This document shows, one piece after another, positions 8,274-15,345 of a stretch of DNA of 36,251 nt (positions within the stretch are counted from its first letter, which is position 1; each line of letters begins with the position of its first letter). The DNA lies in contig NZ_MUMF01000162.1 in NCBI RefSeq assembly GCF_002155905.1, positions 1-36,251 on the forward strand, read 5' to 3'. The position numbers were made by a program, and so were the translations under genes. The notes under the pieces are model-generated. The model worked only from the letters and a program-made list of their open reading frames with translations, searched no databases and was not told where the DNA came from. Source of the DNA: Streptomyces tricolor (GTDB taxonomy: Bacteria > Actinomycetota > Actinomycetes > Streptomycetales > Streptomycetaceae).

Positions 8274-8866
8274 CGGGATCGCATGTGCAGCCACTTGGCC
8301 CTCCTGCCGCCTACGACCAGCGGCCCTACTCGCTCGCTTCATCGGACCCCACCGCGGGGACGACCGTCGACCACATCGACCGGCAGGCGATCGCCCGCTG
8401 GCTCCTCGGCGCGGTCCAGAGCGAGCAGCAGGAGCAGGCCCGCATCCAGTGGACGGAGGCCGGAGGGATCGCGCTCCTGCCGTGCGGTGGCCTCTTCTCC
8501 GCCGTCCGCGCCCCTGCCCACCTGGTGTGGGCGGCGGCCGGCACCGAGGAACTGCCGGTGGTCGACGCCTTCCTCCGTCAGTGGTTCGACGGTGGTGCGG
8601 CATTCGCCGACCTTCACGCCCTCCTGTACTACTTCCTGGTGCCCTCCTCCACCGCCTGGAAGTGGACAGACCGGCATCTGCCCGGCGTGGAGTACCTGGG
8701 CCGTGATCACTACCTCGGCGTTCCCGCCGTCCACCTCACCGAGCCCCAGGGACGCGGGTACTGGTGCCTGCCGATGGACTCCGCCGGTGACCTCTGCTAC
8801 CCGGACGAGGTGGAGAAGCTCCTCCACCACGGCCGTGCGACCCGCAGCGGGGTAAACGCCCAGTGA
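8270..8866 (+). CDS. Hypothetical protein of mobile-element cluster
   Basis: I recognise no family. The 198-residue protein is soluble, with helices around IARWLLGAVQSEQQEQ, a Trp/Tyr-rich core (LVWAAAGTEELPVVDAFLRQ; LHALLYYFLVP; WKWTDRHLPGVEYLG) and no membrane segment. The GTG start has GGACGGAGG 7 nt upstream. It is the first sizeable gene of a + strand run to 11441 joined by short overlaps (GTGA with the next gene), consistent with one operon. Function cannot be inferred beyond membership of this accessory block. Confidence 0.65.
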   Translation: MTGSHVQPLGPPAAYDQRPYSLASSDPTAGTTVDHIDRQAIARWLLGAVQSEQQEQARIQWTEAGGIALLPCGGLFSAVRAPAHLVWAAAGTEELPVVDAFLRQWFDGGAAFADLHALLYYFLVPSSTAWKWTDRHLPGVEYLGRDHYLGVPAVHLTEPQGRGYWCLPMDSAGDLCYPDEVEKLLHHGRATRSGVNAQ

Positions 8867-9336
8867 CCGTGCAGATCGCCGATGAGCTGGCACGCCTACA
8901 CCGGCTCGTCAGCTGGTTCGAGGTGCCGCTGAACCTGCCCTCTTCGGCCCTGGCCGGCGAGGCGTGCGTCTGGTGCGTCAGCCCCGTCGACGGCACCTCC
9001 GTGGAACTGGAGCCGTCGACCCCCCTGCCTCGGTGGGGCTGCATGCCCTGCTACTCCGCGCGCCTGGCCTGGTACGTCAGCTGGTACGACTGGCACCGGC
9101 ACTTCGACACCTGCCTCCACTGCCAGCAGCGGCGCACCTGCTACATCGGCCATGGCCGGCGCGTCCTGCACGAGCAGACCATGGGGCCCATCGACAAGCA
9201 CCCCGAATGCTTCATCTGTCCCAGCCCCTTGCTGGCGGGAGACCTTGTGGGGCCCGTGCGGTGGGAGGGCGACTCCCGGTTGTACCTCGGATACGCCCAC
9301 CTTCGATGCATGACCGGGAGACCGAGCAGCCGCTGA
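8863..9336 (+). CDS. Small Cys-rich protein with four CxxC motifs
   Basis: The 157-residue protein carries four evenly spread CxxC knuckles: CVWC, CMPC, CLHC and CFIC, plus further Cys and His (TCYIGHGRR, HLRCM). This suggests two zinc ribbons or treble-clef folds, so nucleic acid or protein binding is likely. It starts in a 4-nt GTGA overlap with the upstream gene, indicating translational coupling. The final residues run into a Gly/Arg-rich end. I cannot name the family; phage and plasmid-borne proteins of this build are often called HNH-like or zinc-finger proteins, but no HNH motif is present. Confidence 0.65.
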   Translation: MTVQIADELARLHRLVSWFEVPLNLPSSALAGEACVWCVSPVDGTSVELEPSTPLPRWGCMPCYSARLAWYVSWYDWHRHFDTCLHCQQRRTCYIGHGRRVLHEQTMGPIDKHPECFICPSPLLAGDLVGPVRWEGDSRLYLGYAHLRCMTGRPSSR

Positions 9337-9386
9337 TGCCGGCCCCGGCGCGGCGAGCGCCCCCGTCCTCGCCCCCGGGGCCACCC

Positions 9387-9426
9387 TGGCCCGGCACACC
9401 ACGCCGACCTTGGGTGTGCCGGGCCA
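9387..9426. terminator. 14-bp perfect hairpin between accessory genes
   Basis: TGGCCCGGCACACC at 9387-9400 pairs perfectly with 9413-9426 across a 12-nt loop. No T tract follows, so it is either a Streptomyces-style U-less terminator after the Cys-rich gene or an RNA-stabilising stem. It ends 33 nt before the next GTG start. Confidence 0.5.
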
Positions 9427-9458
9427 CCCACCCCTGTACGTCACGAGAAAGGGACACC

Positions 9459-10142
9459 GTGCTCCCCCCAGCACCGCCCGGCGTCGTCCCGTACATCGCG
9501 GCCTGGAGTGAAGAGCGGCTCCTGGAACCGCCGCTCGTGCCCAGCCGACGGTACGGCCTCGGGTACGAGGACGAATTGCCGGCTGACCGGGACACCTTCG
9601 GTCAGCTGTGGGTCCGCCCGGCACTCCTTCGACGGTCCCTGCGAGGGCGACCGCAGCCGCACGTGATCCACCCCTACCGGCAGCGTCGGGCCATGCTCAA
9701 CGCGATGTGCCAGGTCTGTTCCCGGCCGGCGGGCCCGGACGGCGGTCCGTACTTCTGGCTCCTGCGCAGCACGGGCGGCCCCATCCAGGACGGCGAACGA
9801 ACCGCCAGCCCGCCGGTGCACGTTCCGTGCGCAGCGATCTCCGTCCAGCTGTGCGGCGCCCTGCGGGGCGGCCGGTACGTCACGGCGTGGGTCGACGCGG
9901 CCCCGGTGTGGGGCGTCGCCGGCGTCTTCTACAGCCCCCGCACCCTGAAGCCGACCGTCAGCAAGCTGGAGTACATCGAGTACGGCGCCCCTGACGCCCG
10001 CTGGAGCGTCGCGCACCGACAGGTTGTCCAGCTGCACGGGGTCCGGCCCGCGGACCTGAACGCGGAGATCGCTCGGCTCGGCACTGACCGGCTCGAGCAG
10101 GAGTTCGCCCGCGTCGCGGGCCTGGTGGGGGCAGGCCGATGA
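9459..10142 (+). CDS. Hypothetical protein of mobile-element cluster
   Basis: The open frame extends far upstream, but the upstream part overlaps the Cys-rich gene and has shadow-frame composition. The GTG at 9459, preceded by GAAAGGGA with 7-nt spacing, gives a 227-residue protein. It has one CQVC motif (MLNAMCQVCSRPAGPDGGPY), a PPVHVPCAAISV segment and a C-terminal helical region ending IARLGTDRLEQEFARVAGL. Repeated Trp/Tyr and the VHVPCA block suggest a compact fold, but I do not recognise it. Its stop overlaps an ATG (ATGA), so coupling to the next gene is possible. Confidence 0.6.
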   Translation: MLPPAPPGVVPYIAAWSEERLLEPPLVPSRRYGLGYEDELPADRDTFGQLWVRPALLRRSLRGRPQPHVIHPYRQRRAMLNAMCQVCSRPAGPDGGPYFWLLRSTGGPIQDGERTASPPVHVPCAAISVQLCGALRGGRYVTAWVDAAPVWGVAGVFYSPRTLKPTVSKLEYIEYGAPDARWSVAHRQVVQLHGVRPADLNAEIARLGTDRLEQEFARVAGLVGAGR

Positions 10143-10213
10143 GGTTCCGGAGGCGGCGCAGAGTCCCGGCCGTGACTCATCACTTCGTTGACCCTTTGGT
10201 CCAGGAGGACGGC

Positions 10214-10606
10214 ATGCACGCGTACAGCACGATCATCCAGCCCCTCACCGTGGACACCGTCCAGGCAATCCGCCAGGACTGCCACACGGCCCTGTACGCA
10301 CCGCCACAGCAGCCCGCACGACTGGTGCAGCTGCTCCGTCGGCTGGTGGAGCACGTGAGGCTGCTGCGTCCTCATGTCGCCGACCTGGTCCAGGAGGAGC
10401 TGCGCGGCGAGCAGCAGCGGACCGGGCTGCTGGTCCTGGTGCGCGCGGACGAGGTCCTCGGCGTCACCCGCCCGCTGGTCCCGCTGTGGGAGCGCGTCAG
10501 CGACCTCGCCGTGAGCGTGCGCGCACTGCTCAACATGCTCCAGCTCGCCGGCAAGCTCCCCGCCCCACAAGACCCCCCGGCCGCGGCCGACGACCCGGCC
10601 CCCTGA
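10214..10606 (+). CDS. Small helical hypothetical protein
   Basis: The protein (130 residues from this start) is strongly helical: VDTVQAIRQDCHTALYAP, ARLVQLLRRLVEHVRLLRPH and VSDLAVSVRALLNMLQLAGK, with a disordered Pro/Ala tail. A perfect AGGAGG at 10203-10208, 5 nt before the ATG at 10214, decides this start. An in-frame ATG at 10139 overlaps the previous stop but has no ribosome-binding site and would add an Arg-rich stretch. No family recognised. The helix pattern resembles small tail-less regulators or antitoxin-like proteins, but that is only a resemblance. Confidence 0.6.
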   Translation: MHAYSTIIQPLTVDTVQAIRQDCHTALYAPPQQPARLVQLLRRLVEHVRLLRPHVADLVQEELRGEQQRTGLLVLVRADEVLGVTRPLVPLWERVSDLAVSVRALLNMLQLAGKLPAPQDPPAAADDPAP

Positions 10607-10635
10607 CAGCGCACGCCGAAGTGGAGACAGAAGCC

Positions 10636-11046
10636 ATGCCATCCCCCGTGACCGTCGCAGTGCGGCCTCACGACCATCGGGAAGAGTGGGAAGCCAGCTG
10701 GTACCGCGAGCGCCTCGCCGACCCCAGTCTCCTCGCCGCCAGCATCGCCGTCGTCATCGGCCGCACCAGCTACCTCGCGGTGCCGGTCGGCCCCGGCCGG
10801 CACGGCGGCTACATCTCCATCGGCGGCCCCGAGGCCGCGTGCTACTTGCACCGCGCCCTCGCCGGCCGCGCCGGGTTTCCCGCCGTGCGCATCCGCTGGT
10901 CCGCTCACCCGAGCGTGTACCACGTCGTGGAGTGGGGGGAGCCCGTTCCCGAGACCGAGGACGACACCGTACGCGGCGCGTTCTACGGCTACAGCGCGCG
11001 GGCAATCCGTTCGTTCACCGAGGAGCTGACCTCCCGTGAGCAGTGA
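10636..11046 (+). CDS. Hypothetical protein, 136 residues
   Basis: The frame is open further left, but the ATG at 10636 with GGAG 10 nt before it (GTGGAGACAGAAGCC) is the sensible start. The sequence contains ASIAVVIGRTSYLAVPVGP, a Gly-rich strand-turn (GRHGGYISIGG) and an aromatic cluster (HPSVYHVVEWGE), then FYGYSARAIRSFTEEL. It reads as a small alpha/beta soluble protein. No family recognised. It lies 29 nt after the previous gene, and its last codons overlap the next GTG start by 11 nt, so it is part of the same operon. Confidence 0.6.
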   Translation: MPSPVTVAVRPHDHREEWEASWYRERLADPSLLAASIAVVIGRTSYLAVPVGPGRHGGYISIGGPEAACYLHRALAGRAGFPAVRIRWSAHPSVYHVVEWGEPVPETEDDTVRGAFYGYSARAIRSFTEELTSREQ

Positions 11047-11236
11047 CCGATCCGGCGAGACGGACGGCGAGGACGTCGGCGCCGCCCAGTCCGAAGCACA
11101 GCCCGCGGCGTGTGCCTTCCACCTCCTGTTCGGACTGACCATCCCTGTAGGCGAAGACGGCCGCGGCTGCCAGCGGTGCGACAACGCCCCGACGGACGCC
11201 GATAACTACGGAGAGGACGACGACGATGAGCTGTGA
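11036..11236 (+). CDS. Small acidic CxxC protein
   Basis: This is a 66-residue, acidic protein (ends YGEDDDDEL) with one Cys in PAACAFHLLFGL and a CQRC knuckle (GRGCQRCDNAP). It may bind zinc as a half-site or dimer. The GTG start overlaps the preceding gene by 11 nt with GAGGAG 10 nt upstream, and its end overlaps the next ATG by 11 nt. Equal overlaps at both ends support real translation. Function unknown. Confidence 0.5.
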   Translation: MSSDRSGETDGEDVGAAQSEAQPAACAFHLLFGLTIPVGEDGRGCQRCDNAPTDADNYGEDDDDEL

Positions 11237-11441
11237 CCGACCGGAAACCGAGGACGCTCCCGTACAGCGCATCTCCATCACCTTCAGTGCGCTCGGCGTG
11301 CGCGTGCAGGCGGACGGCCGCACCGGGAAAGAGGCTTGGCAGAGCCTGCGCCGGCAGCAGCCCCTGCTCGCCTGGGCGGCGCTCGGGTACGTCGTGCTGC
11401 TCGTCGTCGGCGTGCTGAGTCTGCTGGTGGTCGTCCAGTGA
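11226..11441 (+). CDS. Small tail-anchored membrane protein
   Basis: The 71-residue protein has a soluble first half (VQRISITFSALGVRVQADGR) and one C-terminal transmembrane helix (AWAALGYVVLLVVGVLSLLV). The ATG is preceded by GGAGAGG. It starts inside the end of the acidic CxxC gene, so the two are likely made together. The Ile-Thr-Phe-Ser-Ala pattern at residues 16-28 resembles short beta strands. It is the last gene of the + strand run that starts at 8270. Role unknown. Confidence 0.55.
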   Translation: MSCDRPETEDAPVQRISITFSALGVRVQADGRTGKEAWQSLRRQQPLLAWAALGYVVLLVVGVLSLLVVVQ

Positions 11442-11596
11442 CGAGGCCGACGATCACCACCGTGCTGGCGCGCGCAGTCCCGCCGCCCTGACCACCCCCG
11501 TCGACCTCATAGACCCCTGCCCGGCGGCCGGGCTGAGACATGCTCGGCTGTCGGGCAGGCACCAAGGCACCACCCCCATCGAGGAGAGGAAGCCGC

Positions 11597-12175
11597 ATGT
11601 CCCAGGTCGAGATGCCCACCGTGGACGCCGTCGCCGGCGTCGCGGCGCGGATCCTGAACAACATCAAGAAGGACCCCGAGTTCGCCGCGTTCCGGGCGGC
11701 GTCGCTGGAGTACTCCGAGGACTGGCAGTGCTTCACCGGATTCCCGGTGATCGACCGCTGGACCCTCGAAGCCGACGCCCAGCCGCTGTTCGAGGAAGGC
11801 CTGCGCGCCCTCGCGCTGAAGGCCGCCGTGTACGAGGCCACCGGCGACGACCAGGCGGCCGAGATCGCGATCGCTGTCCCGGTCGATGAGATGACGCACG
11901 CGATGCTGGCGCAGGCACAGCTGCTGACGGCGATCGCGGCCCGCGTCGGGGCCGTCGTCATCCACCAGACCGACCAGGAGCACACGGACTACCGGGCCGG
12001 CGGGTACACCCACGACTGCTACCGCGCGGCGTGGGGCGAGCCGCCGGCCCGGTACTGGCTCGACCACGAGGAGGTCGTCCGGCGCCGCGAAGTCCTCGCG
12101 GGCCTGTACCAGAGCATCGGGATGGGCCGATCCGGTCGGGAGCACAGCATCACCTTCGCCGCGGTCGCGGCCTAG
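11597..12175 (+). CDS. Hypothetical protein, 192 residues
   Basis: An open frame starts at 11540, but GAGGAGAGG 5-10 nt before the ATG at 11597 fixes the start. The protein is helical with an N-terminal segment VDAVAGVAARILNNIKKDPE, a Trp/Phe patch (SEDWQCFTGFPVIDRWTLEA) and a long helical middle (LRALALKAAVYEATGDDQAA; MTHAMLAQAQLLTAIAARVG). No membrane segment or known motif. Its stop codon overlaps the stop of the convergent gene (12172-12639 strand -) by 2 nt, a tight tail-to-tail arrangement. Function not recognised. Confidence 0.6.
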   Translation: MSQVEMPTVDAVAGVAARILNNIKKDPEFAAFRAASLEYSEDWQCFTGFPVIDRWTLEADAQPLFEEGLRALALKAAVYEATGDDQAAEIAIAVPVDEMTHAMLAQAQLLTAIAARVGAVVIHQTDQEHTDYRAGGYTHDCYRAAWGEPPARYWLDHEEVVRRREVLAGLYQSIGMGRSGREHSITFAAVAA

Positions 12176-12576
12176 CCGAGCGCGGCGCGCAGCACTGCCG
12201 TGATGTCCGTGGCCGGGTCTGAGGCGAGCAGGAGTTCCGTCGCCTGGCGGATCACGTCGTCGCAGACCTCGGGCGGTGCTGCGTCCAGTGCTGCGCGCAC
12301 CCACGCGGGGACCTCGTCGGCCTCTACGGGCGGCGGGGTCTCCCAGGGCAGCGGGAGGCTATCGGTGGCGTACGGGGCTGCCGGCAGCCCGACCCGCTCG
12401 GGGTGCACGCACACCGGGATGCCGGCGGCGGTGACCCGGTGGCCGGTGGCCGGGTCGAAGGGGCAGTCCCGTGAGGGGCGGTCAGCGACATCGAACCGGC
12501 CGCCGGGCAGTCGCAGGGAGGGGCACACGCCGCACACTGGTCGGCCGTCCCGCGCGAACGGCTCGCTGTCCGTCAT
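12172..12576 (-). CDS. Small Cys-rich hypothetical protein
   Basis: The protein of 134 residues (from the ATG at 12576) has CGVC near the N-terminus and further Cys (SRDCPFD, IPVCVHPE) that could form one zinc site, then a helical C-terminal half (EVCDDVIRQATELLLASD). A -10-like TAGCGT at 12584-12589 (- strand) is 7 nt before the ATG and there is no Shine-Dalgarno motif, so a leaderless mRNA is likely. The open frame extends to 12639, but that part would sit upstream of this promoter. The gene converges on the 192-residue gene with overlapping stops. Confidence 0.55.
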   Translation of the reverse strand: MTDSEPFARDGRPVCGVCPSLRLPGGRFDVADRPSRDCPFDPATGHRVTAAGIPVCVHPERVGLPAAPYATDSLPLPWETPPPVEADEVPAWVRAALDAAPPEVCDDVIRQATELLLASDPATDITAVLRAALG

Positions 12577-12693
12577 GGGCAGCACGCTAGCGGAGAGGGA
12601 GGGCCCATCGCCCGTCTGCCCCGGGGCCCGCCGGCGCACTCCGCGCTCGGCGGCGGCCCACCCCGCCGGTCCGCTCTTTGGCCGGCGGCGGTC

Positions 12694-12927
12694 CTATCTG
12701 ACGAGTTCGGCGAGGGGCACGTCGAGGGCGTCAGCGATGAGCAGCAGGTGATCCAGAAGGGTGCTGTGCGTGCCTTGCTCGATCCGGTTGATCGTCTTGC
12801 GGTCGAGCCGCGCCAGCTCGCCTAGTTTCTCCTGCGAGAGTCCGCGCGCGCCGCGAGCGGCGCGGATGGCGTCCCCGATGGCCCGGCGGCGGGTGAGTAC
12901 CCAGTCGGGCAGGGGATCAGATGGCAC
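12694..12927 (-). CDS. Small XRE-family repressor
   Basis: The protein is a single helix-turn-helix domain: VLTRRRAIGDAIRAARGARG, LSQEKLGELARLDRKTINRI, then HLLLIADALDVPLAELVR. The LSQEKLGEL...DRKTINRIEQG core is classic XRE. The frame is open to 13008, but proteins of this build begin a few residues before the P-D-W-V-L segment; the GTG at 12927 gives that, with 77 residues. The operator-like palindrome at 12961-12978 then lies upstream of the gene rather than inside it. It is divergent from the 72-residue gene at 13131, so it may control both directions. Confidence 0.75.
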   Translation of the reverse strand: MPSDPLPDWVLTRRRAIGDAIRAARGARGLSQEKLGELARLDRKTINRIEQGTHSTLLDHLLLIADALDVPLAELVR

Positions 12928-12960
12928 GCATACACGCTGGTCAAGATCGTGATCATTGTC

Positions 12961-12978
12961 TGTACCATCCTTGGTACA
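12961..12978. promoter_or_regulatory. Palindromic operator TGTACCA-N4-TGGTACA
   Basis: TGTACCA at 12961-12967 and TGGTACA at 12972-12978 are perfect 7-bp arms around TCCT. The site lies 34 nt upstream of the XRE gene start in the 203-bp divergent region, as an autoregulatory operator would. Function is inferred from position and symmetry. Confidence 0.65.
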
Positions 12979-13130
12979 TCGCCAGGGTGATTTTCGGCCG
13001 CCACGCAAGCCTCTCGGGATGCAAACGTGCGTTCGACGGACGTGATCCTTGACCTATTGCCAAATATGTATTCAGAAGACAACTATTGAGCTTGCAACAA
13101 CCCAAACACGCACGTCAGCAGGTGGCACAC

Positions 13131-13349
13131 ATGACCGATGAGCCGTCCCAGCCCCCACCGGGACCCCTCACCGACTTCCAGCGCGCCCGGATCGACTACG
13201 CCCGCCGGGACCTGGAATACGCCCGCGCCGAGGATCTGGCGCAGCTGCCACACGACGGCCTGATCCTGCTGCTTGAGCGCCTGCGGACTCGACTCGACGA
13301 CACGCTGTCCCTGATCGAAGAGATCACCGGCGGCTCGCGCGACATGTAG
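13131..13349 (+). CDS. Small helical protein divergent from XRE repressor
   Basis: This gene encodes 72 residues: a Pro-rich start (SQPPPGPLTDFQRARIDYAR) and two amphipathic helices, LEYARAEDLAQLPHDGLILL and LERLRTRLDDTLSLIEEITG, of coiled-coil type. It was started at the ATG at 13131, since an upstream TTG at 13086 has no support. It is divergent from the XRE repressor and probably shares its control region. The size and helical nature suit a partner of the regulator, such as an antirepressor or excision-type factor, but no family is recognised. Confidence 0.5.
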   Translation: MTDEPSQPPPGPLTDFQRARIDYARRDLEYARAEDLAQLPHDGLILLLERLRTRLDDTLSLIEEITGGSRDM

Positions 13350-13366
13350 GGGTAAACGACTTTGTG

Positions 13367-13444
13367 GCCCCAGAAGACAACCATGCCGAGGGACATGCCG
13401 AACCAGCCCCAGCCGCTGATGTCGTGGTCGTTGTACCAGAACAT
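13367..13444 (-). pseudogene. Truncated small membrane protein gene (SHOCT-type N-terminus)
   Basis: The - strand frame from the ATG at 13444 reads MFWYNDHDISGWGWFGMSLG then MVVFWG. This is the conserved start of a Streptomyces membrane protein that normally continues with a transmembrane helix and a C-terminal SHOCT motif. GAAGGGAT precedes the ATG. After 26 codons the sequence (HKVVYPYM...) no longer looks like the family, although the frame stays open leftward into the prophage-type DNA. The gene was therefore probably cut by integration or deletion near 13350-13367. Recognition is from memory of the family, so moderate confidence. Confidence 0.5.
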
Positions 13445-13577
13445 CACAGTGATCCCTTCTCTCGGTGAGGGGCGGAAGGACTCCGTCTGCCCGCGCTGGT
13501 GGCGCGGTACTAGCAAGTTCCCTCGTAGTAGCGGGCGGGCACATGGGGCCACTCGGCCCTTGTGACCGGGACAGACG

Positions 13578-13598
13578 ACCCCTACGCAGTGGGGGTAT
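13578..13598. promoter_or_regulatory. Possible CsoR-type operator between divergent remnants
   Basis: ACCCC at 13578-13582 and GGGGGTAT at 13591-13598 form a loosely spaced dyad resembling the C-tract/G-tract operators of CsoR regulators. It lies between the truncated membrane protein gene and the MFS remnant, whose downstream neighbour is a csoR-like gene. The spacer is longer than at the other sites, so this is tentative. Confidence 0.3.
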
Positions 13599-13655
13599 GC
13601 CGGGCGAGGGTGGAGGTGGATTACGTATCGCTTCCCAGGCCCGAAGGAGTCCGTC

Positions 13656-14104
13656 ATGGGTGTGGCCTGTCTCGTCGGCGGGCTCGCCTCGGCCATCGGC
13701 CTGTCCGCCCTGATCTACCCCCTGACCCAGGCGAACGCCAACGGCTGGACCTCGGTGGGCTTGTGGGTCCCGCTCGTGGCCGCGGCAGCGGGGTTCACGC
13801 TCTTCTGGCTGATCGAACGCCGCGCGACGGCGCCGCTGCGGATGGCTGCCGGGGACATCGCCTGCGGGCCGGCCTGCCCCTCCTGGGCGCCATCGTGGCC
13901 GCCCAGTGGCCCGGCGACCTGGCCCGCACCCGCCCCGCCGGCACCGCCTTCACCGACGAGATTGCCGACAGCCTGCTGATCAACGCGGCCATCGCCCTGG
14001 TCGCGGCGGTGCTGGCCATCGCGACCGTACACACCACGCGCACACCCTGTGAGGATCACGCCGCGGCTCCGGCCGCCCAGCGACAGAAGGGAGTTGAACG
14101 GTGA
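13656..14104 (+). pseudogene. Internally deleted MFS (DHA2-type) exporter gene
   Basis: Frame 1 (from 13656) reads LASAIGLSALIYPLTQANAN then GWTSVGLWVPLV and IERRATAPL, the TM7-TM8 part of a 14-TM DHA2/EmrB-type drug exporter. From about 13860 the matching sequence moves to another frame: GLPLLGAIVAAQW, then LLINAAIALVAAVLAIATVH, which is the last transmembrane segment. The first half of the gene and the part between TM8 and TM13 are missing. The C-terminal frame ends at 14104 with its stop overlapping the csoR-like start, so transporter and regulator once formed a coupled operon. Confidence 0.7.
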
Positions 14105-14427
14105 TGCCCACCGCCACCGACAGCGACCACGCCCGGCACCCGGCACCGCCCGGATACCACGACCACAAGGCCGACCACCTCGCCCGGCTGCACCGGGTGG
14201 AGGGACAGGTACGCGGGATCACCCGCATGGTCGACGACGACCGGTACTGCATCGACGTGCTCACCCAGATCGGCGCCGTCACCCACGCGTTGCAGGAAGT
14301 CGCCCTGGGCCTGCTCGACGGCCATGTACGGCACCGCGTGCTGGACGCGGCGCGGGCGGAACCCGCCGACGCCGAAGCCAAGTTCGACGAGATCACCATC
14401 GCCTTGCGCCGCTCCCTGCGGCTGTGA
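14104..14427 (+). CDS. CsoR/RcnR-family (DUF156) regulator lacking third metal ligand
   Basis: The 107-residue all-helical protein has the family core (LHRVEGQVRGITRMVDDDRY, CIDVLTQIGAVTHALQEVAL). Canonical CsoR binds Cu(I) through Cys-His-Cys spaced 25 and 4 residues apart. Here C49 and H74 are present, but the third position is R78 (GHVRHRVL), so the copper site is incomplete. It may sense another ligand such as persulfide or formaldehyde-type electrophiles, or bind metal differently. AAGGGAG lies 7-10 nt before GTG 14101/ATG 14104. The gene is coupled to the dead MFS gene upstream, and a methyltransferase gene follows after 70 nt. Confidence 0.85.
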   Translation: MPTATDSDHARHPAPPGYHDHKADHLARLHRVEGQVRGITRMVDDDRYCIDVLTQIGAVTHALQEVALGLLDGHVRHRVLDAARAEPADAEAKFDEITIALRRSLRL

Positions 14428-14497
14428 ACCGCAGGCAGACCGCCCGGGCCGCCGACTGCGGCACGATCCGCCGCGCGCCCACGAAGGAGGAAGAGCC

Positions 14498-15124
14498 GTG
14501 CTGATGAACCGGATGGAGACGGTACTGGTCAACTCCCCGCCCCGGCGCTGGCTGCAGCGCTGGTACGAGGTGCCCGCGCTGCGGCGCATGGGCGGGGAGT
14601 TGCCGCCCGGCGCCCACGTCCTGGAGATCGGCTGCGGCCCCGGCTACGGCACCCAGCTGCTCCTGCGCGACATGGGCGCGGCACGGGTCGACGCCGTCGA
14701 CCTCGACCCGGCGATGATCGCCCGGGCACGCCGCCGCCTGGCGCCGCTCGCCGACCGCGTCCGGCTGGCCACCGGCAGCGCCACCGACCTGCGCACGGCG
14801 CTGGGCGCCGGGGATGACACCTACGACGCGGTCTTCGACTTCGCGATCATCCACCACATCCCCGACTGGCGTGCAGCACTCGACGAGATCGCCCGCGTCC
14901 TGCGCCCCGGAGGGACCTTCTACTTCGACGAGGTCACCGCGCTCGCCCTGGCCACCCGCACCTACCGCCTGCTGTTCGACCATCCCCGCGAAGACCGGTT
15001 CACCCCGGCCGACTTCCTCACCGAACTCGACCGGCGCGGCTTCGTGACCGGCGGCCACCACCGGACCTGGCGGGCCGACCACTACCTGATCGGCGCCGCA
15101 GCGTACCGGCGTCCGCAGGCCTGA
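14498..15124 (+). CDS. Class I SAM-dependent methyltransferase
   Basis: The 208-residue protein has a class I Rossmann methyltransferase fold: motif I VLEIGCGPGYG (41-51), the acidic post-I motif VDAVDLDP, motif IV FDFAIIHHIPDW, and LRPGGTFYFDEVTALALA. HHI-PDW after motif IV is common in UbiE/Methyltransf_11 enzymes. Substrate cannot be told from sequence. The GTG start is fixed by AAGGAGG with 7-nt spacing. It follows the csoR-like gene by 70 nt on the same strand, so co-expression is likely. Context suggests a stress or detoxification role, which is inference. Confidence 0.85.
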   Translation: MLMNRMETVLVNSPPRRWLQRWYEVPALRRMGGELPPGAHVLEIGCGPGYGTQLLLRDMGAARVDAVDLDPAMIARARRRLAPLADRVRLATGSATDLRTALGAGDDTYDAVFDFAIIHHIPDWRAALDEIARVLRPGGTFYFDEVTALALATRTYRLLFDHPREDRFTPADFLTELDRRGFVTGGHHRTWRADHYLIGAAAYRRPQA

Positions 15125-15274
15125 GCGACAGGAGTGCGAGCGGAGGCGGGTGTGCCCGCGACGCCGGTGAGTGTTGGGCGGCAGAGCCCTCCGGAGTGCG
15201 GCGGTGGGCCATACGGCCCCACTGCCGCCGCCCCGCCGCGACGGCCGCGCCTTCAGATGTAGCCTCTCGCCATG

Positions 15275-15292
15275 AATACCCACCCGGGTATT
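15275..15292 (+). promoter_or_regulatory. CsoR-type operator before DUF302 gene
   Basis: AATACCC at 15275-15281 and GGGTATT at 15286-15292 form perfect arms around ACCC. This is the AT-flanked C-tract/G-tract dyad typical of CsoR-family operators. It lies 53 nt upstream of the DUF302 start, so metal- or persulfide-dependent control is likely. Confidence 0.6.
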
Positions 15293-15345
15293 TCGGGTTC
15301 GAGCACGTCTGCCCGGGCAATTCGGCGCAGGAAAGGAGAGCGGAC

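Larger units (their letters stand above)
1..13350. mobile_element. Prophage-derived region, left end outside window
   Basis: Tail, endolysin and holin genes at 6-5645 identify this as the late end of a siphovirus-type prophage. It continues through a collagen-like gene, an XRE/HD regulatory pair and a run of small unknown genes to a small XRE repressor at about 12.9 kb. Just to the right, at about 13367, a chromosomal-type membrane protein gene is cut off after its first 26 codons, so I place the right boundary near 13350. That boundary is inferred: I found no integrase, and no att direct repeat can be tested because the left end is missing. Genes between 6.4 and 13.3 kb could instead belong to a second, plasmid-like element. 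Confidence 0.6.

Noticed and set aside
8964-9458. Long upstream extension of the 9459 gene
   Set aside because: It overlaps the Cys-rich gene, has shadow-frame composition and lacks a ribosome-binding site; GTG 9459 is well supported.
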